Source: Bog-159 sp963818855 (GTDB lineage Bacteria; Acidobacteriota; Terriglobia; Bryobacterales; Bryobacteraceae). From it: a stretch of DNA of 64,000 nt. The notes below the pieces were generated by a model, which was not told the DNA's origin, made no database searches, and saw only the letters and a program-made list of their open reading frames with translations. How positions within the stretch are numbered: position 1 is the first letter of the stretch; each line of letters begins with the position of its first letter. Both the position numbers and the translations under genes were made by a program. The stretch lies in NCBI GenBank assembly GCA_963818855.1, contig CAWFUH010000011.1, positions 634,818-698,817 on the forward strand. The letters are read 5' to 3'. Shown here one piece after another: positions 45,235-54,651 of this stretch.

Positions 45235-45584
45235 ACGCCCGCGACTCCGCCGCCGCAGCAGATCAGCATCCATCCGCCAAACGCACCCGCTGCGGCCGGA
45301 TCGATATTTGGAAAGATCGTAGTGAAAAAGGCGCAGGACAGGGGGTCCAGAAGCAGGGTCGGGAGAATGAGCAGCGTGGCGGCCTGGGGCCACAGATCTC
45401 TGGCCAGTCCCAGCCGCCGGCAAATGCGCGGCACCAGGATGGCCATCAAAACGAAACTGACCAGATACAGAAGCAGGGTTTCGGCCGCGTGGCCGGGGCG
45501 CAGCAAGCCTTGCCCCGCCAGCCGGACCGCGGCCGTGCCGCCCGTCCAGATCAACACACCGGTAAAAATGGTACGCCGCCACAT
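45219..45584 (-). CDS. DUF5367-like small membrane protein
   Basis: A 121-residue protein with four hydrophobic helices (IFTGVLIWTGGTAAVRLAGQ, LLLYLVSFVLMAILVPRICR, AATLLILPTLLLDPLSCAFF, GAFGGWMLICCGGGVAGVW). The TMWRR-start, four-helix layout fits the DUF5367 family often paired with TetR regulators. ATG 45584 lies 5 bp from the palindromic operator. Function unknown; regulated efflux or membrane-stress roles are guesses. Confidence 0.7.
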   Translation of the reverse strand: MWRRTIFTGVLIWTGGTAAVRLAGQGLLRPGHAAETLLLYLVSFVLMAILVPRICRRLGLARDLWPQAATLLILPTLLLDPLSCAFFTTIFPNIDPAAAGAFGGWMLICCGGGVAGVWRKA

Positions 45585-45589
45585 AATAT

Positions 45590-45607
45590 GAACCTGAATT
45601 CAGATTC
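45590..45607. promoter_or_regulatory. 18-bp palindromic operator of the TetR operon
   Basis: GAA-C-CTGAATTCAG-A-TTC is a palindrome with only the two spacer positions unpaired. It sits immediately upstream of the DUF5367-like/tetR operon start. Size, symmetry and position fit a TetR-dimer site. Confidence 0.7.
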
Positions 45608-45678
45608 GCATTTCTGGTCCGGCCCTGTCAAGCCTCCGGAATCGCTTGCTGACGCGTGCGGCTCAAAAAACCGGCCTT

Positions 45679-46440
45679 CTAAAAAGCGCCCGCCGATTCG
45701 ATGCCCGCCGAACGCAGGCTGACCGCCATCTTCTCCAGCGCCATCTTGTGAATCTGCGATACGCGGCTTTCGTTCACGCCGAGCACCCCGCCGATTTCCT
45801 TCATGGTCATTTCGTTGGTGTAATACAGAAACACGACTTTCTGGTACCGCTCCGGGAGGCATTTCATGGCGCCTGCCAAAGCCGAGCTTAATTGCCGGTG
45901 GGCGCAGATGCGGTCGGGTTGCAAATCGGGCGTGGCGGGGAATTCGACTGGCGTATTGTTGTCCGGATCCGGCCGCAGGGAGGACGCCGACACCAGTCCA
46001 AGATTTTTCAGCTCCAATGCCACCCGGCGCCAACGCTCCAGGCCCAGCCCCAGGGTTTCGGCGATCTCCTCCTCGGTGGGTGCGCGTCCCAGCCGCGTCA
46101 TCAGCTCATGGGTGACCGAGTCCAGCTGTTTCTGCCGTTTGCGCAGGTCGCGCGAGGCCCAATCGAGCTGGCGCAGGCTGTCCAGGATGGCGCCTTTCAC
46201 GCGGTGCTTGGCATAGCTCTGGAAGACGACCTTCTTATCCGGGTTGTACTTCGACGCGGCGTCGAACAGCCCCAGCACACCGGCGTGCACCAGGTCGTCC
46301 AGATCCACGTGCACTGGCAGGCTCTCGTGGACGCGGATGGCAATGGCCTTCACCAGAGAGAGATTCTCCAGTACGACCCGGTCGCGGGCCTCCCTGGCTA
46401 CCGTTTCTTTCCGCTGTGCCGTTCCGTTTGCGCGTCCCAT
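45679..46440 (-). CDS. fliA: FliA/WhiG-family RNA polymerase sigma factor
   Basis: A 253-residue sigma-28-type factor. Region 2 is ENLSLVKAIAIRVHESLPVH, VDLDDLVHAGVLGLFDAASK and FQSYAKHRVKGAILDSLRQL. Region 3 is LMTRLGRAPTEEEIAETLGL. Region 4 is LPERYQKVVFLYYTNEMTMK and EIGGVLGVNESRVSQIHKMA. The order and lengths are those of FliA/WhiG. No flagellar or chemotaxis gene is nearby, so the regulon could be motility or another developmental programme. Confidence 0.93.
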   Translation of the reverse strand: MGRANGTAQRKETVAREARDRVVLENLSLVKAIAIRVHESLPVHVDLDDLVHAGVLGLFDAASKYNPDKKVVFQSYAKHRVKGAILDSLRQLDWASRDLRKRQKQLDSVTHELMTRLGRAPTEEEIAETLGLGLERWRRVALELKNLGLVSASSLRPDPDNNTPVEFPATPDLQPDRICAHRQLSSALAGAMKCLPERYQKVVFLYYTNEMTMKEIGGVLGVNESRVSQIHKMALEKMAVSLRSAGIESAGAF

Positions 46441-46626
46441 GGTTTCCTGTTGCTCCTTTTTGGTATCGCCGGATTCCGTCCGGCAATCCTAGAGAATGCA
46501 ATGAGGTAACCAGACCTGTATATCCTAAAAAGACCTTAGTTTCAGTAGATTCTTGGCCCGGTTGCACGTTCAGGCAGTTCGATCCGGGACGACTGTTTCA
46601 ATACGGAGCACCGAAACGGAACTGGC

Positions 46627-46772
46627 CTGAGAGGCCGCCGCGGGCTGAGAGCCTAATACCGCAAACTTTTCCGGAAACTGCAGATCTGTATTCGTGGGGC
46701 GGGACTCCAGTCCTGCGGCCGGCGTCCACGCCGGCCTCTTCGAATTCTTGTAACGCTGAGAGCCTGCCCCAC
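46627..46772. repeat. Two adjacent hairpin repeats (CTC-loop and TCCA families)
   Basis: At 46627-46660 is GGCCTGAGAGGCCGCC followed by GGGCTGAGAGCC, an inverted copy of the element at 62038. At 46694-46772 is GTGGGGCGGGAC-TCCA-GTCCTGC and GGCCGGCG-TCCA-CGCCGGCC, closed by GCCTGCCCCAC. Both lie downstream of the intron remnant on the minus strand. Confidence 0.75.
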
Positions 46773-46847
46773 GGCGGAGCTGAAGCCCCGCGCTCGCTAA
46801 AAATCGCCAAGGCGCGGTAGAGCAGGGCACAGGCGCGTTGCGCGGTC

Positions 46848-46880
46848 GAACCGGACGTGCGGTTTTCCGGCATCCGGCTC
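46848..46880 (-). ncRNA. Group II intron domain V
   Basis: The minus strand gives a 33-base hairpin. GAGCCGGA pairs with TCCGGTTC (one G-T), then come a short two-base bulge, an upper stem CGG/CCG and an AAAA-type loop. Size, GAGC...GTTC ends and bulge position match bacterial domain V. Confidence 0.75.
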
Positions 46881-46938
46881 TCCGACCATCTACTGCCGGC
46901 GGCGTGCGCCGCAAGCCAGGCAGATGGATCGTTCCAGC

Positions 46939-47290
46939 GCTTCCGGGCCGACCGCCAACTGCATTGGTGTTTGCGTCGGAGCCATAACTGCAGCTCGCTC
47001 TGCACGGCCCAATCGATCTGATGGAAGATCCGGTTGCTGTTGCCGACCCGAAAATAGGTACACCACCCATTCAGGATCGGATGCAGCTTCCGAATCACTT
47101 CCCCGACCGTGGCGCTACTAGGAAACGACCGGACGACTTCGCTTACCCGAGCCCCGATATGTTGGCACGCCTTTTGGCGCGGCCACAGTAACCGTCTCGG
47201 AGGTTTCCGAAACTCGAAACCCAGAAACGCGCAACCCTCCTCCACCGTGGTGGCCGACTCTTCTCCTGGTTCACCACCAAACCGCAGCCG
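46939..47290 (-). pseudogene. Group II intron maturase, C-terminal fragment
   Basis: The frame reads EEGCAFLGFEFRKPPRR, then SATVGEVIRKLHPILNGWCT, YFRVGNSNRIFHQIDWAVQS and LQLWLRRKH. This is the GIIM maturase-specific block (LNP-L-GW-NYF) of intron-encoded proteins. The upstream LVVNQEKS-like motif is one frame off. The RT palm with YADD is absent. The ORF reads on through domain V, showing that the natural stop is lost. Confidence 0.8.
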
Positions 47291-47347
47291 CAAACTGGCT
47301 CCGGTGCTAAGTAAGAACCTGAGGAAGTGGAGGTCCGCGTCGCCCAA

Positions 47348-47648
47348 GCCGGGTTCAGTGGTCGTGGTCTACCGGTTCCGGATTCGGAGAGTGTGCGAGC
47401 CGCCCGCCCCAGCGAACAGGAGTATTATCCTCCGAACCTGGTCGCAATCAGAGCCGGACGGATGATCGCCACCCAGTAGGGCAATTATGTGGCAGCTAAC
47501 CGCTCCACTCGAGTTCAGCGGCATCCGGCGGCGCCACAACCTCCAGCCTTGCCAGCGCGGCCAACGAGCGTGGCGGGAAACCCGAATGGCCGGCCGGGCA
47601 ATCCCGTGCATAAAATTCCCGCGACCCGCGCGTGCCGATAGCAGTTTG
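47348..47648. other. Gene-free stretch, probable decayed intron DNA
   Basis: No gene is recognised. Fragments near 47350-47470 could be older maturase sequence, but I cannot align them confidently. Nothing else is visible. Confidence 0.35.
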
Positions 47649-47858
47649 CTATGCGACGCGACGCCCGGCCTTGGAGATGATGTCGTTCAGTTCGGGCGGT
47701 CGCTTGAGCCGGATCTGCCGGATCTCCTCAAGTAGCCGAATCGCATTATCGAGTTCTGTGCGCCGCTGATGGAGCATCAGAAGTGCTTCGTTTGGGGGAA
47801 GAAACGAGCGTTGGGGCAACATTTTTGTCTCAGTCAATCTCTGGTGCGATATAAGCAA
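47649..47858 (-). CDS. Small hypothetical helical protein
   Basis: A 69-residue frame from TTG 47858 (AAGGA close upstream); ATG 47822 is an alternative. The sequence PPNEALLMLHQRRTELDNAI, then RLLEEIRQIRLKRPPELNDI, is strongly helical and looks like a genuine small protein. Upstream on the same strand are a terminator-like hairpin and a candidate structured RNA. Function unknown. Confidence 0.5.
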   Translation of the reverse strand: MLISHQRLTETKMLPQRSFLPPNEALLMLHQRRTELDNAIRLLEEIRQIRLKRPPELNDIISKAGRRVA

Positions 47859-47911
47859 AATTCCTTATTCCCAGTAATAACCTTACCATTAACCTAAGCG
47901 GCAGCCTTACT

Positions 47912-47931
47912 AAAACCCCTCTTTTAGGGGG
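47912..47931 (-). terminator. Terminator-like hairpin
   Basis: On the minus strand, CCCCT-AAAAG-AGGGG is followed by TTTTAG. It lies between the candidate structured RNA and the small gene at 47858, so it could end the RNA or act in attenuation. Confidence 0.45.
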
Positions 47932-47966
47932 ATCTGTGGAACTCTTATGTGGGCATGGTAGTACTA

Positions 47967-48060
47967 GGACCGATGGGCCCTCGCACGGAACGTCTGCACT
48001 AAGCCGTGCCATCCAGGCGTGAGACGCCCGATAGCCGGCCCAGAGGGGGAACCATCGGCC
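47967..48060. ncRNA. Candidate structured RNA, multi-stem
   Basis: Nested pairings are visible: GG-CCGATGG (47967-47976) with CCATCGG-CC (48052-48060); CCCTC (47978-47982) with GAGGG (48043-48047); a hairpin GCACGG/CCGTGC (47983-47988 and 48004-48009); and a hairpin GGCGT-GAG-ACGCC (48016-48028). This is more ordered structure than chance suggests. Strand is uncertain: the minus strand has a terminator just after it, and the plus strand would be a leader of the S55 peptidase gene. Not identified; riboswitch, free small RNA or intron-associated RNA are options. Confidence 0.45.
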
Positions 48061-48137
48061 CATCCCAAGCGTCACTTGGTTAAGGTCCCTATCTGAGTAC
48101 ACGTGTCCACTGTGGCGCCATGTCTTTCCACGGTAGA

Positions 48138-49928
48138 ATGATATTCGTGCAGCGTTTCTCTCTCGCAGCGGTGTTCGCCCTCGCCGCCGCCCTAAATGCC
48201 CAGACTGCGTTCTTTCCGCTGAAGGACATCAAGCCCGGAATGCATGGTATCGGCAAGACCATCTTTTCCGGCAACCGGATCGACGAGTTTCAGGTGGAAG
48301 TGCTGGGCGTGCTGGAGAATATTGGCCCCAAGCAGAATCTGATTCTGGCCCGGTTGTCCGGCGGCCCGCTCGCCGAAACCGGCGTGCTGCAGGGTATGAG
48401 CGGCAGCCCGGTTTACATTGATGGCAAGCTGGCTGGAGCCGTGGCTCTGGCGTTTCCTTTCGCCAAAGAAGCCGTCACCGGCATCCGGCCCATTGAGGAA
48501 ATGGTGCGCGTCACCGAAGCCGGCCGGACTTCCGCACCCGTACAGGTCGCCCGCAACCAGGTTTCGCTCGCGTCGCTGTTGGCCGCCAAGGATCTGACCC
48601 GCCTGCTGCCCGGCCGCCTGGACCCCGCCACGCACGATTCCAAATTGATGGACATAGCCACGCCAGTCACGTTCAGCGGGTTCACCAGCGCCACACTCGA
48701 TTCCTTCGCGCCTCAGCTTCGCTCCTTGGGCCTCGAACCGGCCCAAGGGATCTCCGCAGGCGGTCCTTCCAACCCGCACATGGGCGATCCCTCGGCTTTG
48801 AAACCCGGCTCTATGATCAGCGTGCAGCTCATGACCGGCGACCTCAGCATCGGCGCGGACGGCACCGTCACCTACATCGATGGCAATAAGATCTACGCCT
48901 TCGGGCATCGCTTCCTGGCGGTCGGGTCGACTGCCCTGCCCTTCACCCGCTCCGAGGTGCTCGCGCTGCTTCCGGTGATGTCCGCCTCGTTCAAGATCTC
49001 CGCCCCCAAGGAAACCATGGGTGCCATCCTGCAGGACCGCAACACCGCGGTGGCCGGCGAATTGGGGCGCGTGGCCGCCATGGCGCCGGTGCAGATATCC
49101 GTCTCGCGCGGCGGCAAGCGGCTCGACAACTACCAGATGGAAATGGTGAACGACCGCTTCCTGTCGCCGCTGTTGGTGCAGATGGCGGTGTTTAACACCA
49201 TCGACGCCACCGAGCGCACCGTGGGAGCGTCCAGCTTCCGCGTGACCGGCGAGATCGAGTTAAACGGATCGGCCGCCCCGCTCAAAGTGAATAATATGTA
49301 CGCCGCCGATACCGGCTCCGCCATCATCGCCTCGCTTTCCACCGCCATCCCCCTGGCGTATATATTGCAAAGCGGATTCGACGCGCTGGAAGTGAAGAAG
49401 GTGGCGCTGGATATCGAATCTTTCGACGTCAAGAAGCAGTTTCAAATCGACAGCGTTTCCGTGGGGCGGCGCGAAGTCCGGCCCGGCGGAAAGGTGGAGC
49501 TAACCACCCTGCTGGTGGGCGAGAACGGCGTGGAAGTGCCCCGCACCATCTTCTATCAGGTGCCTCAGGGCCTCGCGCCCGGGCCGCTGTATTTCACCGT
49601 CGCCGACGGCATGACCACCAACCTTGCCGAATTTCGCCAGCTCATCGCGCAGCCGAAATCGATTTCGCAACTGATCTCCACCGTGAACAGTTTGCGCGGC
49701 AATAATGCGGCCTACGTGCGCGTGTGGCGTCCGGAACCGGCCTTTCAATTGGAGGGATCCGATCTTCCCGACCCGCCGCCGTCCGTGGCGATGATTATGG
49801 CCGCCTCGCTCGGCGCCCAGGGCGGCATCAGCCAGACGCGCAATTCCAAGGTGGCCGAATTGCAATTCGGCGCCGGGGAAAGCGTGATCAGCGGATCGAA
49901 AACCATTGAAGTGGAAGTGAAAGAATGA
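48138..49928 (+). CDS. SpoIVB peptidase S55 domain protein
   Basis: A 596-residue exported protein (ATG 48138; 48120 and GTG 48147 are alternatives) with a signal peptide ending ALNAQ. The S55 domain follows: PGMHGIGKTIFSGNRIDEFQ, VEVLGVLENIGP, then GVLQGMSGSPVYIDGKLAGA with the predicted nucleophile Ser, and IYAFGHRFLAVG. The remaining 300 residues are beta-rich, without a recognised domain. S55 peptidases are best known from sporulation signalling, but this family is common in non-sporulating Acidobacteria. It overlaps the propeller gene by ATGA. Confidence 0.85.
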   Translation: MIFVQRFSLAAVFALAAALNAQTAFFPLKDIKPGMHGIGKTIFSGNRIDEFQVEVLGVLENIGPKQNLILARLSGGPLAETGVLQGMSGSPVYIDGKLAGAVALAFPFAKEAVTGIRPIEEMVRVTEAGRTSAPVQVARNQVSLASLLAAKDLTRLLPGRLDPATHDSKLMDIATPVTFSGFTSATLDSFAPQLRSLGLEPAQGISAGGPSNPHMGDPSALKPGSMISVQLMTGDLSIGADGTVTYIDGNKIYAFGHRFLAVGSTALPFTRSEVLALLPVMSASFKISAPKETMGAILQDRNTAVAGELGRVAAMAPVQISVSRGGKRLDNYQMEMVNDRFLSPLLVQMAVFNTIDATERTVGASSFRVTGEIELNGSAAPLKVNNMYAADTGSAIIASLSTAIPLAYILQSGFDALEVKKVALDIESFDVKKQFQIDSVSVGRREVRPGGKVELTTLLVGENGVEVPRTIFYQVPQGLAPGPLYFTVADGMTTNLAEFRQLIAQPKSISQLISTVNSLRGNNAAYVRVWRPEPAFQLEGSDLPDPPPSVAMIMAASLGAQGGISQTRNSKVAELQFGAGESVISGSKTIEVEVKE

Positions 49929-52186
49929 GACCGCTTCGCCCGCTCGGCCGCGCCTTCGCCGCGACGCTGCTTCTTAGTGCCGGCGCCTTCGCTTCCGCCA
50001 CCACCGCCTGGGAGATGACCAGCTACCAGGATTTCATCCACGGCCAGTTCAAAGGCGTTTCGCTCAGCCGCGATGGCCGGCTGACGCTCGCACCCAAGGT
50101 GGATACGTTATTCTCCTCCGGCCAGGCCGTGGTTTGGAGCGTGGCCGAAGGTCCTAACGGAGTCCTCTACGTAGCCACCGGCCATCGCGGCCGCATTTAT
50201 CAGGTGGATCCCTCAGGCGCGAGTTCGCTGCTCTGGACGTCCGAACAGCCCGAAATCTTCGCTATCGCGACGGATCGCAATGGCGTGCTCTATGCCGGCA
50301 CCTCGCCCGACGGCAAGGTCTATCGCATAGAGAAGGGTAAAGCCACCGAGTACTTCGCGCCCAAGACGCGCTACATCTGGTCTCTGGCCGTGGGCCCCGA
50401 TAACGCACTGTATGTCGGTACCGGCGATCAGGGCAAAATCTTCCGCGTTACCTCAGCCGGTACGGGCGAGCTGTATTACGATACCGGCCAAACGCACGTC
50501 ACCGGCCTGGCGGTGGATGCGCAAGGCCGCCTGTTGGCGGGCACCGAGCCGAACGGCATCCTCTATCGCGTCTCGGCCAAGGACAAGGCTTTCGTGTTAT
50601 ACGATGCCAGCCTCCCTGAGATCCGCGCCATCGTACCGCAGCCGGATGGCACCGTCTACGCAGCCGCGCTGGGTGGCTCGCTGGTGAAGCGCGCGCTAGC
50701 CGCCGCGCAAGCTACGCCATCCACCTCGAGTTCCGTGACCGTGCAGGGAGCGGCGCAATCGGTCACCGTCGAAGCGCAGAACACCGAGCCGGGGGCCGAA
50801 ATCAAAATGCAGTCGGACCCCTCCAAGCAGACTCAGTCCTCTTCCACGCCCCAGGTAACCACGCAGTTCACGCCCACACCGGATCTTGCGGGCGTGGAGC
50901 GTTCCGCGATTTACCGCATCAACCCCGACAACACCGTCGAGACGCTGTGGAGTTCCAAGGAAGAGAACGTATATGATCTTCTGGCGCTGCCCAACCAGCT
51001 CCTGTTTTCGACTGACAGCAACGGGCGCATCTACGGCCTTTCGCACGACCGCAAAATCACCCTCGTCATGCAGACCAATGAAGGCGAAGCCACCCGCCTG
51101 CTGCCCGCGCCCGGTTCCGTGCTGGTAGCTACCGGCGATATGGGCCGCATCTATCGCCTGGGCGAAGTGCCCGGAGCTTCCGGCTCCTACGAGTCGCCCG
51201 TGCACGATGCCGGCACCGCCGCTCGTTGGGGCAGCTTGAGCTGGCGCGGCGAGACTGCGCCGTCCAGCACTCTGGTTTTCCGCACGCGTTCCGGTAACTC
51301 CGCCAAACCGGATAAAACCTGGAGCGATTGGTCCGAGCCGCTGCGCGACGCGTCCGCTTCCGCCATCTCGAGCCCCAATGCCCGCTACATTCAGTGGAAG
51401 GCCGAATTCTCGGGCGCCGGCGGGGCGACGCCCATCCTCGATAATGTGACGCTGGCCTTCCTGCCGCAGAACTCGCCGCCCATCGTACACAGCATTAACG
51501 TGACCTTGCAAATGGCGCGCGCCCTGGGTACCGGCGCAGCCCAGCCGCCCTCCATTTCGCCTTACACGGTGACGGTAAGCGACACCGGCGATACCAGCAC
51601 GTCCACCGCCGCCGGCACGCCTACGCAGACGCTTTCGCGCGCCGCCGCGCAACAGATCACCATCAGTTGGCAAGCCGAAGATCCGGACGGCGACCGCCTG
51701 GTTTATAACCTCTACTTCCGCAGTGACGATGAGCACCGCTGGATGTTACTGAAAGGCGACCTGCACGACAACGCTTTCACTTTCGATAGCGACGTACTGG
51801 CCGACGGCAAGTATTACTTTCGCGTGGTCGCTTCCGACCGCGAAGTGAATCCGCCCGCCACCGCCCGCGAGGCCGACCTGACCAGCGCTCCGGTCATGAT
51901 CGACAATACGCCGCCGGTGGTGACCATTGGTCCCGTGCGCCGCAATGGCGCTACGGCCGAACTGCAATTCGACGCGCGCGACGCCGCTTCCCCTCTGCGC
52001 CGCTGCGAGTATTCGCTCGATGCCACCGGCTGGGTGCCGCTTGAAGCCGCCGACGGCGTGATCGATTCCCAGCAGGAGAAGTTTGTACTGTCGCTAGACA
52101 AACTAACTCCCGGCGAGCACTTAGTCGTCATCCGCGTGCTGGATAGCGCCAATAACGCCGGGTTGGCGAAAGTCGTGCTCCCGTAA
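49925..52186 (+). CDS. Secreted beta-propeller protein with C-terminal fibronectin-like region
   Basis: A 753-residue protein with a signal peptide (RAFAATLLLSAGAFASA). Repeats such as GPNGVLYVATGHRGRIYQVD, DRNGVLYAGTSPDGKVYRIE and GPDNALYVGTGDQGKIFRVT build a propeller over residues 60-260 and 310-400. A Ser/Thr-rich insert separates the two parts. The C-terminal half has beta-sandwich features (WQAEDPDGDRLVYNLYFRSD, YYFRVVASDREVN). It is coupled to the S55 peptidase gene, so it may be that enzyme's partner or substrate. Ligand unknown. Confidence 0.85.
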   Translation: MRPLRPLGRAFAATLLLSAGAFASATTAWEMTSYQDFIHGQFKGVSLSRDGRLTLAPKVDTLFSSGQAVVWSVAEGPNGVLYVATGHRGRIYQVDPSGASSLLWTSEQPEIFAIATDRNGVLYAGTSPDGKVYRIEKGKATEYFAPKTRYIWSLAVGPDNALYVGTGDQGKIFRVTSAGTGELYYDTGQTHVTGLAVDAQGRLLAGTEPNGILYRVSAKDKAFVLYDASLPEIRAIVPQPDGTVYAAALGGSLVKRALAAAQATPSTSSSVTVQGAAQSVTVEAQNTEPGAEIKMQSDPSKQTQSSSTPQVTTQFTPTPDLAGVERSAIYRINPDNTVETLWSSKEENVYDLLALPNQLLFSTDSNGRIYGLSHDRKITLVMQTNEGEATRLLPAPGSVLVATGDMGRIYRLGEVPGASGSYESPVHDAGTAARWGSLSWRGETAPSSTLVFRTRSGNSAKPDKTWSDWSEPLRDASASAISSPNARYIQWKAEFSGAGGATPILDNVTLAFLPQNSPPIVHSINVTLQMARALGTGAAQPPSISPYTVTVSDTGDTSTSTAAGTPTQTLSRAAAQQITISWQAEDPDGDRLVYNLYFRSDDEHRWMLLKGDLHDNAFTFDSDVLADGKYYFRVVASDREVNPPATAREADLTSAPVMIDNTPPVVTIGPVRRNGATAELQFDARDAASPLRRCEYSLDATGWVPLEAADGVIDSQQEKFVLSLDKLTPGEHLVVIRVLDSANNAGLAKVVLP

Positions 52187-52190
52187 CGTA

Positions 52191-52233
52191 GAGGGCGGGC
52201 TTTAGCCGGCGCGGGGCTTTAGCCCCGCTCAGG
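52191..52233. repeat. Double hairpin repeat with TTTAG loop
   Basis: GGGCGGGC-TTTA-GCCGGC and GCGGGGC-TTTA-GCCCCGC start 5 bases after the stop of the propeller gene. It resembles the TCCA family in layout (two GC-rich stems with a constant four-base loop) but has a different loop. Confidence 0.65.
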
Positions 52234-52239
52234 TTCTTC

Positions 52240-52845
52240 CTACTCCTCCCCAAACTCAAACACATCCGTATTCGTCCGCACCACCAGCCGCCCCAACCCT
52301 AACGCCTTCCCGTCCGCGTCAAAAAACACCGCCCCATCCGTGGACTCCCCAGGCAAAAGCTTCGTCTGCACCAGCGCGATCGCCGAAGCCGCCGCCGCCG
52401 CCTTCAGCTTGGTGGAACCCACTTCCGCCAGCGCCGCCTGCCGCCGCGCCTCGTATGCATTGGCCACCTTCATGTGAGGGATTCCGTAGAGCGCCGTCTC
52501 ATAGGCCGACACCAGCTTGATCACGTCGCCGCGGCCCCCCTTCTCCTTCAGCAGCTTCACCACATCGCCCGCCGCCCACGCATGCAACTCGGCGCCATCG
52601 TCTTTCCGATACGAAAAATCTTCCGGCCGGATAACGTAAGGGCCCGGCGATCCATTGGAAATCGCCACCTGCAGGATGCTGAATTCCCGCACGTGTCCCG
52701 GCAGGTGCGCCACCATCAGCGTCACGCCGCGCTTGGTAATCGTCTGATATTTGAGCCCGTTCGACTCAAACTGAATCACCTGGCCGGGCGCGCCCAGGCA
52801 CATTCCCAGCAGCAAGCCCGCGGCGCGAGACAGAACCGGCTTCAT
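52240..52845 (-). CDS. Hypothetical secreted protein
   Basis: A 201-residue product with a signal peptide (VLSRAAGLLLGMCLGAPGQ). The mature part includes FSILQVAISNGSPGPYVIRP, EDFSYRKDDG and a late LVRTNTDVFEF, consistent with a beta-sandwich. A helical, Ala-rich middle (ARRQAALAEVGSTKLKAAAA) separates the halves. There is no catalytic motif. It is divergent from pckA, with 26 bp between starts. Function unknown. Confidence 0.6.
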   Translation of the reverse strand: MKPVLSRAAGLLLGMCLGAPGQVIQFESNGLKYQTITKRGVTLMVAHLPGHVREFSILQVAISNGSPGPYVIRPEDFSYRKDDGAELHAWAAGDVVKLLKEKGGRGDVIKLVSAYETALYGIPHMKVANAYEARRQAALAEVGSTKLKAAAAASAIALVQTKLLPGESTDGAVFFDADGKALGLGRLVVRTNTDVFEFGEE

Positions 52846-52871
52846 GTCACTATATTACGATAAGGTTGAGT

Positions 52872-54506
<1,635 letters not shown>

Positions 54507-54551
54507 CACCTTACTATCCCTCAGAATCTTCGCAGCGTGCGCCTGATCCTG

Positions 54552-54594
54552 GTGGGGCAGACCTCCAGGTCTGCGGCGGGTCTCCAGACCCGCC
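54552..54594. repeat. TCCA-family double hairpin repeat
   Basis: GTGGGGCAGACC-TCCA-GGTCTGC and GGCGGGTC-TCCA-GACCCGCC, 45 bases after pckA. Stems differ from those of other copies but keep perfect pairing and the TCCA loop. Confidence 0.8.
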
Positions 54595-54651
54595 TCTTTG
54601 CGGCCGTTGTGGACGAAACTACCGCCAACGACGCGGTGTCTCAATAACCAG

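Larger units (their letters stand above)
46848..47347 (-). mobile_element. Degraded 3' part of a group II intron
   Basis: On the minus strand this stretch holds the C-terminal part of a group II reverse transcriptase/maturase followed by a domain V hairpin. The 5' intron domains and the catalytic RT part are not recognisable, and the ORF has frameshifts. A dead remnant, flanked on its 3' side by hairpin repeats. Confidence 0.75.

Noticed and set aside
47967..48060. RNase P, tmRNA, SRP RNA or a GEMM riboswitch
   Set aside because: None of the conserved core sequences of these RNAs was found; only a short ACCGATGG resemblance to GEMM.
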